NCBI GenBank assembly: GCA_003001795.1
Contig: PVNI01000014.1
Span: 62,001-126,000, forward strand
Direction of reading: 5' to 3'
Length of the DNA: 64,000 bases
Origin: Actinomadura viridilutea
Lineage (GTDB): Bacteria; Actinomycetota; Actinomycetes; Streptosporangiales; Streptosporangiaceae
Shown: piece after piece, positions 31,678 to 38,665 of the stretch
Position numbering within the stretch: the first letter of the stretch is position 1
Layout of the letters: every line of letters starts with the position of its first letter
Position numbers and translations under genes: made by a program
The notes under the pieces: model-generated
What the model was told of the DNA's origin: nothing
The model's database searches: none
The model's input: only the letters and a program-made list of their open reading frames with translations

Positions 31678-32204
31678 CCGCCGCCGCTCCGACCCGGGCT
31701 GCCGGACCCGCCGCGCGGGGCCGCGGCCGCCGCTCGCTGCGCCGCGTGTTCACCAAGTACACGATCGGCTCGGTGGCGGCGGCCGCGGCCAGCGAGGCGG
31801 TGCTGCTGGCGGCCTACGGGACGGGGCTGCTCGGCCCGTCGGCCGCGTCGGTCGCGGCGTGGACGGCGGGCGCGGCGGTCAACTACCTGCTCAACCGGTG
31901 GGCGTGGGACCGCCGCGGCCGCGTCGACCCGCTCCGCGAGCTGCTGCCGTACTGGCTGATCGCGGTGGCGACCATGGCGCTCAGCGCGTGGGCCACCGGC
32001 GTCGCCGACGACCGGGTCGGCGGGCTGGTGGAGTCGGGCTGGCTGCGCACCGGGCTGGTCGGCGGGGTGTTCGCCGCCGTCTACGGGGTGATGTTCGTGG
32101 TGAAGTTCGTCCTCTTCCACTACCTGGTCTTCGCGGACGGCCCGCGCCGCCCCCGCCCGGCGCGCCGCTCCCGCCACCAGGTGCCGAACACCACGCGGGA
32201 GTAG
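31674..32204 (+). CDS. GtrA-family flippase-like membrane protein
   Basis: A 176-residue protein with a basic N-terminus and four helices (YTIGSVAAAAASEAVLLAAYG; WTAGAAVNYLLNRWAW; LLPYWLIAVATMALSAWA; VFAAVYGVMFVVKFVLFHYLVF). The FxKY...NYLLNRxW and KFxLFHYLVF patterns are those of the GtrA family, members of which are thought to move polyprenyl-phosphate sugars across the membrane. It overlaps the methyltransferase gene by four bases. Its 3' end overlaps the convergent GT2 gene by 85 bases, an arrangement that ties the two opposite operons together physically. Confidence 0.85.
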   Translation: MTAAAPTRAAGPAARGRGRRSLRRVFTKYTIGSVAAAAASEAVLLAAYGTGLLGPSAASVAAWTAGAAVNYLLNRWAWDRRGRVDPLRELLPYWLIAVATMALSAWATGVADDRVGGLVESGWLRTGLVGGVFAAVYGVMFVVKFVLFHYLVFADGPRRPRPARRSRHQVPNTTRE

Positions 32205-32932
32205 CGGTAGCCGTACACCAGGTTGCCGCCCTTCTTGGTCGTCCCGGCCGTGCGCCGCCGCATCGTCGCCGGGACCTCCCGCACCCGGTACCCCCGGGAG
32301 ATCACGCCGATCAGCAGCTCGGACGCCTGGTACTGCGGCTGCCGCAGCGTGACGTTCGCGGTGACCTCGGCGCGCATGGCGCGCAGGCCGAAGGAGGTGT
32401 CGGTGATGCGCCGCCCGGTCAGCAGGCTCACCAGCCAGGCGAACACGTGCACGCCCGCGCGCCGCACCCGGTCGTCGGTCTCCTGGCGGCCCAGCCGCCG
32501 CGACCCGGTGACGAAGTCGGCCTCGCCGCGCAGCACCGGCGCCAGCACCCGTTCGATCTGCGCCGGGTCGTACTGGCCGTCGGCGTCGGTGGTGACGATG
32601 TAGTCGGCGCCGCCCTCGCGGGCGATGCGGTAGCCCAGGCGCAGCGCGGCGCCCTGCCCGCGGTTCACCGGGACGTCGCACACCATCGCGCCGTTCTTGC
32701 GGGCGATCTCGGCGGTGGCGTCGGTCGAGCCGTCCACCACCACGATCGTCGCGGTCTCGTGCCCGGCGACGGTCGCGGGGAGGGAGGCGACGACCTCGCC
32801 GATGCCCTGCTCCTCGTTGTAGGCGGCGATGACGATCGCGACCGGCGGCAGCCGCGTCCCGTACTCGGCGCGGAACGCCGCCACCGCCGCCTCGTCGACG
32901 TCCTTGATCGCGCGGTTCGGCTGCGCGGTCAT
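32120..32932 (-). CDS. GT2 glycosyltransferase, polyprenyl-phosphate-sugar synthase type
   Basis: A 270-residue family 2 glycosyltransferase with the GT-A motifs VAIVIAAYNEEQGIGEVV, VVVDGSTDATAEIA and the DxD in VTTDADGQYDPAQIE, then GSRRLGRQETDDRVRRAG and the C-terminal REVPATMRRRTAGTTKKGG. It resembles dolichyl/polyprenyl-phosphate mannose synthases and GtrB but has no C-terminal membrane helices, so it should act at the cytoplasmic face. The ATG at 32932 overlaps the epimerase stop (ATGA). A far longer open frame continues upstream through other genes and is not coding. It could supply the lipid-linked sugar moved by GtrA. Confidence 0.88.
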   Translation of the reverse strand: MTAQPNRAIKDVDEAAVAAFRAEYGTRLPPVAIVIAAYNEEQGIGEVVASLPATVAGHETATIVVVDGSTDATAEIARKNGAMVCDVPVNRGQGAALRLGYRIAREGGADYIVTTDADGQYDPAQIERVLAPVLRGEADFVTGSRRLGRQETDDRVRRAGVHVFAWLVSLLTGRRITDTSFGLRAMRAEVTANVTLRQPQYQASELLIGVISRGYRVREVPATMRRRTAGTTKKGGNLVYGYRYSRVVFGTWWRERRAGRGRRGPSAKTR

Positions 32933-33960
32933 GACTCGACGCGCCCTCCGCTCTCCTCCGAGGCGCCGTGCGCCCCGCCCTCGCCCGTGCGATGCGCGGG
33001 GGCGAAGTCGGGCCACACCGTCGCCAACCCGGAGCGCAGGTCGTGACGCGGCTCGTAGCCCAGGGCGCGGGCCGCGGAGATGTCGAGCACGACGGCGGGC
33101 ATCTCCCCGGCCTTGGGCGGCACGTGCTCCACGGGGATCGGCGCGCCGGTGACCTCCCGCGCGATCTCGATCAGGTCGTTGACGCTCGTCGACCGGCCCG
33201 ACCCGACGACCAGCGGGCCGGTCACGCCCTTGCGCCAGGCCAGCAGCACGGCCTGGACGATGTCGTCGACGTGCACGTAGTCGCGCACCTGGCGGCCGTC
33301 GCCGTACACCTGGACGCCGGTCCCGGTCGCGGCGGCGCGCATCAACCGCGGTACGAAGCTGTCCTTGTGCCGCATCCCCGGGCCGTACACGTTGGCGAAC
33401 CGCAGCGCGCACGCCCGCATGCCGTACACGCCCGAGTAGGCGCTGAGCAGCATCTCCGCGGCCGCCTTCGTCGCCCCGTACGGGGTGAGCGGCCGCAGCG
33501 GCACGCGCTCGTTGATCGGTGCGTCGCCCACGTCGCCGGTGACGGCGTTGGTCGAGGCGAACACGACCCGGCGCACCGCCTGCTCGCGGGCCAGTTCCAG
33601 CAGACCGGCGGTGGCCTCGACGTTGAGCCGGTACACCCCGGCCGGGTCCTCGATGGACCGCAGCACCGAGGTCGCCGCGGCCAGGTGGACGATGCCGTCC
33701 GGCCCGGTGCCGACCGCCCGCTTGCGCACGTCCGGATCGCACAGGTCGCCCACCACCGAGCGGACCGCCGGATCGGGATGGGGCCTCTGGTCGGCGACCA
33801 CCACCTCCGCACCGGCCTCCAGGAGGGCCGCCACCAGGCGGCCGCCGATGAACCCCGCCCCGCCGGTGACGAGCACCCGCGCGCCCTCGAGCCGCGCCTC
33901 CTCCGGCGACTGCTGCCCCTCCACCGCCGACGACTCCCTCACTGCGTTCACTCGCGACAC
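32929..33960 (-). CDS. NAD-dependent nucleotide-sugar epimerase/dehydratase
   Basis: A 343-residue extended SDR with VLVTGGAGFIGGRLVAALLEAG at residues 29-50 (only part shown to function as the NAD loop), the Ser/Thr-Tyr-x3-Lys catalytic set in FASTNAVTGD and LTPYGATKAAAEMLL, and RFANVYGPGMR. It belongs with GalE and related 4-epimerases/dehydratases acting on UDP- or TDP-sugars; the exact sugar is not clear. It is the first gene of a two-gene leftward operon with the GT2 enzyme and is divergent from the GT-C gene at 34091. The first 27 residues are a polar extension before the fold. Confidence 0.88.
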   Translation of the reverse strand: MSRVNAVRESSAVEGQQSPEEARLEGARVLVTGGAGFIGGRLVAALLEAGAEVVVADQRPHPDPAVRSVVGDLCDPDVRKRAVGTGPDGIVHLAAATSVLRSIEDPAGVYRLNVEATAGLLELAREQAVRRVVFASTNAVTGDVGDAPINERVPLRPLTPYGATKAAAEMLLSAYSGVYGMRACALRFANVYGPGMRHKDSFVPRLMRAAATGTGVQVYGDGRQVRDYVHVDDIVQAVLLAWRKGVTGPLVVGSGRSTSVNDLIEIAREVTGAPIPVEHVPPKAGEMPAVVLDISAARALGYEPRHDLRSGLATVWPDFAPAHRTGEGGAHGASEESGGRVES

Positions 33961-34090
33961 TCTCGTCAGCCTGTATGAAGGTCGACCCTAATGGACGGCG
34001 ATCGCTTCCAGGGCGGCGGCGTCCCGTCCGCCCGGTGTGTCGGCGGCGGCCCCGGTTCGGCATGATGACCGGCGGAGGGGAGGACACCAG

Positions 34091-35344
34091 GTGACCCATG
34101 TTGCGGCGGCGGGCCTGCCGCTGGTGATCGGACTCGTCCTGGCCGTGACCGCTCAGCGCGCCGGGTGGCGGCCGTCGCTCGCCGCGGCGCTGGCGGTCGG
34201 CGCGGCGCTGCGGCTGACGCTCCTTGCGGTCGCCGCCCGCGACTCCTGGCAGCCCTACGACCTGGCCGAGGACTTCCGCTCCACCGCCGACACCGTCCTC
34301 GCCGGCCGAGATCCGCTGGTGTACCTGCGCGAGGGCGGCTGGCATTTCCTGCCCTTCCTCGCCTACGTCCTGGCCGGGCAGCGGGCGCTCGGCGACCTGC
34401 TGGGCGTGCCGTGGAGCGTGATCGGCCGGGCGGTGCCGATCGCGTGCGACCTCGCCCTGATCCCGCTCGTGGGCAAGCTGGCCGCCGACCGCGATCGCGA
34501 CGCGAGCGGGCTGCGGGCCTTCCAGTACGCGTGCGCACCGGTCGGGGTGATGGTCAGCGCGATCCACGGGCAGTTCGCCCCCATCACGCTGCTGTTCGGG
34601 GCGGCCGCGCTGGTCGCCGCGCGCCGCGGCCGCGCGCACGCCGCGGGGCTCCTCGCCGGGTTCGCGGTGACCTCCGCGAGCTGGGCGGCGCTGCTGCTGC
34701 CCGGCGTGCTGCTCGTCCTGGCCGGCGGACGCCGGCGGATCACCGCCCTGGCCTGGACGGCCGCCGTGCCGCTCGGGTTCCTGCTGAGCGGCTGCGCGTT
34801 CCTGGGCACGCCGGTGGGCGATCTGCCCGCGACGGTCGCCAAGTCGCTGTCGGCGCGGCCCGTCGTCGGCGACTGGGGCTGGACGGCGGTCGCGACCGGC
34901 GGGCACCAGGTCGTCGACCCCGCCTACGGCCGGATCGGCACGCTCGTCCTCGCCGGGGGAGTGCTGGCCGCCGCGTGGTGGTGGCGCCGCGCCGACCCCG
35001 TCGCCCTGACGCTCGCCCTGCTGCTGGCCTTCCTGATCGTCACGCACCGTTTCGGGGCGCAGTACCTGGCCTGGCCGATGCCGTGCCTGATCGCCCTCGC
35101 CGGCCGCGGCACCCGGCTCGCCGTCGCCGCGTCCGGCGTCTGGGCGGCGTTCGGCTACCTCTATATGACGCGCCTGGACGACTCCGCCTGGCGGGACGTC
35201 CACGTCTGGTGGGCGCTGTCGTCGCTCGCCGTCGCGGCGCTGCTCGTCCGCGCGTTGCCGCCACGTCCGGCGCCGGGAGAGCAGGGGAGCGGCGAGCGGG
35301 ACGACGAGGCCGCGCGCGAGCCCGACCAGACGCCCGCGCGGTAG
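34091..35344 (+). CDS. GT-C-type membrane glycosyltransferase (GT87/PIG-M-like)
   Basis: A 417-residue protein with about ten helices. An early extracytoplasmic loop has the acidic motif SWQPYDLAEDFRSTADTVLAGRD typical of GT-C catalytic loops (the Asp/Glu near residue 60), and PVGVMVSAIHGQFAPITLLF matches the HGQFD-like motif of PIG-M and GT87 enzymes. Such enzymes move a sugar from a polyprenyl-phosphate donor to an acceptor outside the membrane. The GTG at 34091 follows GAGGGGAGGA; an in-frame start at 34037 lacks a site. The tail of about 35 residues is charged and disordered. Together with GT2 and GtrA it completes a Gtr-like set. Confidence 0.8.
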   Translation: MTHVAAAGLPLVIGLVLAVTAQRAGWRPSLAAALAVGAALRLTLLAVAARDSWQPYDLAEDFRSTADTVLAGRDPLVYLREGGWHFLPFLAYVLAGQRALGDLLGVPWSVIGRAVPIACDLALIPLVGKLAADRDRDASGLRAFQYACAPVGVMVSAIHGQFAPITLLFGAAALVAARRGRAHAAGLLAGFAVTSASWAALLLPGVLLVLAGGRRRITALAWTAAVPLGFLLSGCAFLGTPVGDLPATVAKSLSARPVVGDWGWTAVATGGHQVVDPAYGRIGTLVLAGGVLAAAWWWRRADPVALTLALLLAFLIVTHRFGAQYLAWPMPCLIALAGRGTRLAVAASGVWAAFGYLYMTRLDDSAWRDVHVWWALSSLAVAALLVRALPPRPAPGEQGSGERDDEAAREPDQTPAR

Positions 35345-35448
35345 CCGATGACCGGCGGCGGCTCGGCAGGTTCGATCGGCCGCCCGGTGAGCCGGGAATC
35401 AACGACGGGTCGGATCACCCGGCCCGTCGAAAGGCGTCCCGCGGCAGC

Positions 35449-35554
35449 GCCGGATCAGTGGCCGCCTTTCCCTATGCGCCTCTCAAGAAGGCGCCTCGTC
35501 GACGCAAGCGCGGTGGCGGTGCCGCATGCCGGGAACGCCCGTCACTGATCCGGC
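35449..35554. repeat. 106-base element bounded by 12-base perfect inverted repeats
   Basis: GCCGGATCAGTG (35449-35460) and CACTGATCCGGC (35543-35554) are exact complements 82 bases apart. Inside is a smaller stem GCGCCT (35476-35481) with AGGCGC (35489-35494). It fills the gap between the convergent GT-C gene (stop 35344) and thioesterase gene (stop 35606). It may be a bidirectional terminator, a structured RNA or a tiny mobile-element relic; no target duplication is seen. Confidence 0.5.
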
Positions 35555-35605
35555 CTCGCCGACGCCGACGGAACCGCCCGCTCTGCTGCCGGGACCCGCG
35601 GCGCG

Positions 35606-36409
35606 TCAGGAGCGGTGCTCGTCCACCAGGAGCGTCTGCAGAACCTGGCCGATCTCGCCGGAGGTGTCGGCGAGGGACGCCTGGGCGAGGGCGCTGCCGC
35701 CCGGGCTGGCGTGGACGCGGGCGTCCATGCAGAGCCATTCGCCGACGGGGTCGCGGTGCAGGGCCACGGTCACGTCGGTGTTGATGACCAGCAGCTTGGC
35801 GAAATCGAGCTGGGCGCCGACGCCGGAGGCGCTGTCGGCCAGCACGAGCGCGCGCACGAGAGGCGAGTCGGACTCGCCGGCGACCAAGGGAATGCGAGAG
35901 CGCGCCCATGCCCGGCCCGGCCCCCGGCGGGTGAAGGAGCCGTCCGTGTGGCGCCATTCCATCGCCGACAGGTAGCCGTCCAGGTGGGCGCCCGGCCACG
36001 CGGCGACGGTGTCGGCGTCGTCGGGCAGCGGGGGAGGGGCCGGCGCGTGGTCGGTCGGTTCGACGTGGGCGGGGGCGGCGGCGATCCGCCAGCCGGTGGC
36101 GCGGGCGACCGGCCGCCCGTCGTGCGACAGCTCCGCTTCCAGCAGGCTCACCCTCCGGCCGGGGCGCACGGTGCGGACCGCGACCCGCAGGGGCGCCACG
36201 GGCACCGGGTTGAGGATCTCCACGGTGACTCGCGCCACCCGCGTTCCGGGAGCGGGGTCGTGCCGTTCGAAGGCCCGGCCGAGCAGCGCCGACACCGGGC
36301 CGCCGTGCTGGAAGTCCGGAGACCACGGCCCCGCCGTGGCAGGCGTGCTGGCGAAGGCGTCCTCGCCGAGCGGTTCGTAGAACGATTCGGCCGGCGGCAT
36401 GGTCGACAC
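35606..36409 (-). CDS. TesB-like acyl-CoA thioesterase (double hotdog)
   Basis: A 267-residue protein with two hotdog halves. FQHGGPVSALLGRAFERH near residue 40 and VEILNPVPVAPLRVAVRTVRPG belong to the first, and LVLADSASGVGAQLDFAKLLVINTDVTVALHRDPVGEW, spread over residues 195-232, to the second. These fit the acyl-CoA thioesterase/TesB-like family, which releases fatty acids from CoA; the substrate is unknown. I chose the GTG at 36409, five bases from GGGGAGG; the longer frame to 36481 has no site. Its 3' end faces the GT-C gene across the inverted-repeat element. Confidence 0.8.
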   Translation of the reverse strand: MSTMPPAESFYEPLGEDAFASTPATAGPWSPDFQHGGPVSALLGRAFERHDPAPGTRVARVTVEILNPVPVAPLRVAVRTVRPGRRVSLLEAELSHDGRPVARATGWRIAAAPAHVEPTDHAPAPPPLPDDADTVAAWPGAHLDGYLSAMEWRHTDGSFTRRGPGRAWARSRIPLVAGESDSPLVRALVLADSASGVGAQLDFAKLLVINTDVTVALHRDPVGEWLCMDARVHASPGGSALAQASLADTSGEIGQVLQTLLVDEHRS

Positions 36410-36600
36410 CGTCACCTCCCCATCAGTAGAACGCCATTCTAGAGGAGGGGCGTCGATTCGGCGATGACAGCGCGCGAGCACTCACCGGCGGGGACGGGTG
36501 CGGCGGGACCGGATCCCCGTCGTATGCGGGCCGCATTTCCGTAAAACCCCGCCGCCGCACGTTCCGGCCTTCGGAGAAAGCGGGAGGCCCGAACCCGTTA

Positions 36601-37053
36601 TCAACGGGGGCGCGGACCGGCGCGCATGCCCAGTCGCATGGCCTCCCGCTGTCCGTACACGCACAGAGCCCAGATGACGAACACGTCCAGAGCGATAATC
36701 AGGACCGACCAGACCGGGTAGTACGGAATGAACAGGAAGTTCGCCACCGCGCTGAGCACCGCCATGCCGACGCCGACGATCCGGGCCCACAGACGTCCGG
36801 TCATGATCCCCCAGCCGGTCAGCACGAGCAGGAGGCCGAGGCCGATGTGGATCCAGCCCCATGCGGTCACGTCGACCGAGAAGGCGTAGCTGGCGGTGAC
36901 CGCGTAGAAGCGGTGCTCGGCGAGCGCGGCGATGCCGGCGATCAGCTGGAAGATGCCCACTGTGATCAATAGGATGCCCGCGAACAGCACGACCCCCAGG
37001 GCCCACTCGGCCCGTCTCTCCTCGGTCGCGGGCGGCTGCGTCTTCTCCGACAT
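36601..37053 (-). CDS. Four-helix membrane protein, DUF7144-like
   Basis: A 150-residue protein with a polar N-terminus (MSEKTQPPATEERRAEW) and four helices (ALGVVLFAGILLITVGIFQL; FSVDVTAWGWIHIGLGLLLV; ARIVGVGMAVLSAVANFLFI; SVLIIALDVFVIWALCVYG). The spacing and the WGWIHIGLG motif match a common actinobacterial membrane family of unknown function. The ATG at 37053 follows GAGGAGAG. A possible stress-sigma promoter (GGGTAA on the minus strand near 37238) lies upstream but is weak. Confidence 0.75.
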   Translation of the reverse strand: MSEKTQPPATEERRAEWALGVVLFAGILLITVGIFQLIAGIAALAEHRFYAVTASYAFSVDVTAWGWIHIGLGLLLVLTGWGIMTGRLWARIVGVGMAVLSAVANFLFIPYYPVWSVLIIALDVFVIWALCVYGQREAMRLGMRAGPRPR

Positions 37054-37700
37054 GCGACTCTCCTCACAAGTCTCGCGACAGGTCTCGCGGCGTTTCCCAG
37101 GGGACCGCCGCGCCCTCGGTGTCGACGAAGAGGCGGCGGACGGACACGCGCCGCCGCTCTCTGCGGCTGCGCGTCGAAGTGACGACGACCCGCACGGCAC
37201 TCCCCCTGTCGAGCACGGGTCGCGTCTGCCCTGCCTCTTACCCCGCGAATGCACGGTTAGCCGGACGGGAAGGGCGCCGCGGCGGGCGCGCACACCGACG
37301 CGCGTCGTGCGCGCGACAAGGTGCGCGACGGCAATGGCGATCCGGTCCCCCGGCATCGGGGCGCCCGTCGAGCGGACTCCTCGACGGTGCGAAAGGCGCC
37401 CGGCCGCCAAGGCCGACTGCCGGCGCCGCGCCCGGAATGCTTCTCGTCGGTCCCCGCCGCGTGCTTCGGCAACGGCATGCGATGGTGATCGGTGTCTCGT
37501 GTTCCCGCAAATCGGCACCTGGTGTGCCGACACGATGAAATTTGTGGTACGAGTTCACCTGACCAGCACCGGTTCGCTGGTTCATCCTTGTCACATCGTG
37601 ACCGGATGGCAGTGTCGATCCACGCCGTGATCTCACGCGACGACGCGATGATCTCGCGTGGGACCATGGATTGACCGCACAGTGGGAGGAATCCGAGTAC
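37054..37700. other. 647-base stretch without a supported gene
   Basis: Open frames here are Arg/Pro-rich shadows without ribosome-binding sites. The right part (about 37500-37640) is less GC-rich and has a perfect dyad GTCAC-ATC-GTGAC (37590-37602) and a near-repeat of GATCTC-CGCG about 25 bases apart (37628-37655), about 60-100 bases before the zinc-ribbon genes. I found no tRNA or attachment site. Confidence 0.5.
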
Positions 37701-38030
37701 ATGGCTACGCGACCGCACATGGCCAAGCTGGACGATGTCACCAAGTTCGCCGAAGGGCTGAGCGACGACTTCCTGATGTGCCGCACCTGGGCGCACGCCT
37801 GGGATCCGCGCACCTCGGCGGTGCAGCGCGCGAACGGCCGCATCCACTGGACGGTGGAGTGCTCCACCTGCGGCACCATCCGCACCCGTGTCATGACACC
37901 GAGCGGCGGCATCGTCGGTAACCGCTACAGCTACCCCGAGGGCTACCAGTCCGGTGGCATCGGCCGGATCGGCCAGCGCGGCCTCGCCGCGATCCGCATG
38001 GAGTCGCTCAAGCGCATCGGTGGCGCCTGA
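37701..38030 (+). CDS. Phage/ICE-type small zinc-ribbon protein
   Basis: A 109-residue protein with two cysteine/histidine clusters: LMCRTWAHAWDP and VECSTCGTIRTRVM, then GNRYSYPEGYQS and GRIGQRGLAAIRMESLKRI. The order Cys-His-Trp, Cys-x2-Cys-x2-Arg, YPxGY and RxxLRxE is a pattern I know from short proteins of actinophages and integrative elements, where it is often paired with a second zinc-ribbon gene as here. The function is unknown; nucleic-acid binding is likely. The ATG at 37701 follows GGGAGG at 11 bases; an in-frame TTG at 37671 is possible. The stop shares a base with the next start (TGATG). Confidence 0.7.
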   Translation: MATRPHMAKLDDVTKFAEGLSDDFLMCRTWAHAWDPRTSAVQRANGRIHWTVECSTCGTIRTRVMTPSGGIVGNRYSYPEGYQSGGIGRIGQRGLAAIRMESLKRIGGA

Positions 38031-38530
38031 TGCAGGAAGTTTTGATCGTCACCTACTGCGACCGCTGCTACCAAGACGATCAGGCCAAGACCGACGCGAC
38101 GCTGACCGTCCAGGTGAGCATCGGCAACGACGAGGCCCGGCTGGACCTGTGCGAGCGCTGCGACCAGGCCCTGCTGGAGCCGCTGCGGGAGCTGCTGCGC
38201 ACCCGCGGCCCCGCCCAGCGGGCGCTGGAGCGCGCCGCCGGCGCCGGCGGGTCCGATCGCCCCGCTCGGGTCCGTCCCGACGTCTCGGTGCGCTGCGGGG
38301 AGTGCGGGACGGAGATCGCGCTGCGCAACCGCGGCAGCCATTCCCGTGCCAGCCACGGTTGCGATCCGCAGGACATCAAGTGGTATTTCGGTGACGACGT
38401 CACCGAGGTGTGGGCCTGCTCCTGCGGCCTGGCGTTCCCCAACGAGCACGGCCGGACGACCCACGCGCACCGCGTCGGCCATCCTCTCCCCGAGGAGACC
38501 GGTCCGCAGGCACCGCCGCGCGCTGCATGA
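38030..38530 (+). CDS. Multi-zinc-ribbon protein, partner of the preceding gene
   Basis: A 166-residue protein with four metal-binding pairs: TYCDRCYQDD, DLCERCDQALL, VRCGECGTEIALRNR with a following His pair, and ACSCGLAFPNEHGRTTHAHR, which looks like a C2H2-type finger. The first half resembles small Lsr2-associated or phage companion proteins in which a Cys-x2-Cys pair flanks a short beta-sheet (TLTVQVSIGNDEARLDLC). No enzyme motif is present. It is translationally coupled to the preceding gene and ends before a strong terminator stem. Role unknown; DNA or RNA binding is the natural guess. Confidence 0.7.
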   Translation: MQEVLIVTYCDRCYQDDQAKTDATLTVQVSIGNDEARLDLCERCDQALLEPLRELLRTRGPAQRALERAAGAGGSDRPARVRPDVSVRCGECGTEIALRNRGSHSRASHGCDPQDIKWYFGDDVTEVWACSCGLAFPNEHGRTTHAHRVGHPLPEETGPQAPPRAA

Positions 38531-38613
38531 CAACGGCGGTCCCCGCCGGTCGCGCCGTACCGGTGGAGACCGCCGTGCCGGGAACCCCTGCCCGGAACCG
38601 CCCTCGCGACGGG

Positions 38614-38642
38614 GCGGGACCGGGCAGGGGGCCCGGTCCCGC
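38614..38642. terminator. 12-bp bidirectional terminator stem
   Basis: GCGGGACCGGGC (38614-38625) pairs exactly with GCCCGGTCCCGC (38631-38642) around AGGGG. It lies between the convergent zinc-ribbon gene (stop 38530) and argG (stop 38666). Confidence 0.7.
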
Positions 38643-38665
38643 GACCGCGGGCGTTCCCGCGCCGG

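Noticed and set aside
32933..35203. Very long minus-strand open frame upstream of the GT2 gene
   Set aside because: It reads through the epimerase and GT-C genes in another frame; composition is that of a GC-rich shadow.
37238..37912. Minus-strand open frame covering the gene-free stretch and the first zinc-ribbon gene
   Set aside because: No ribosome-binding site, low-complexity product, and it is antisense to a better supported gene.
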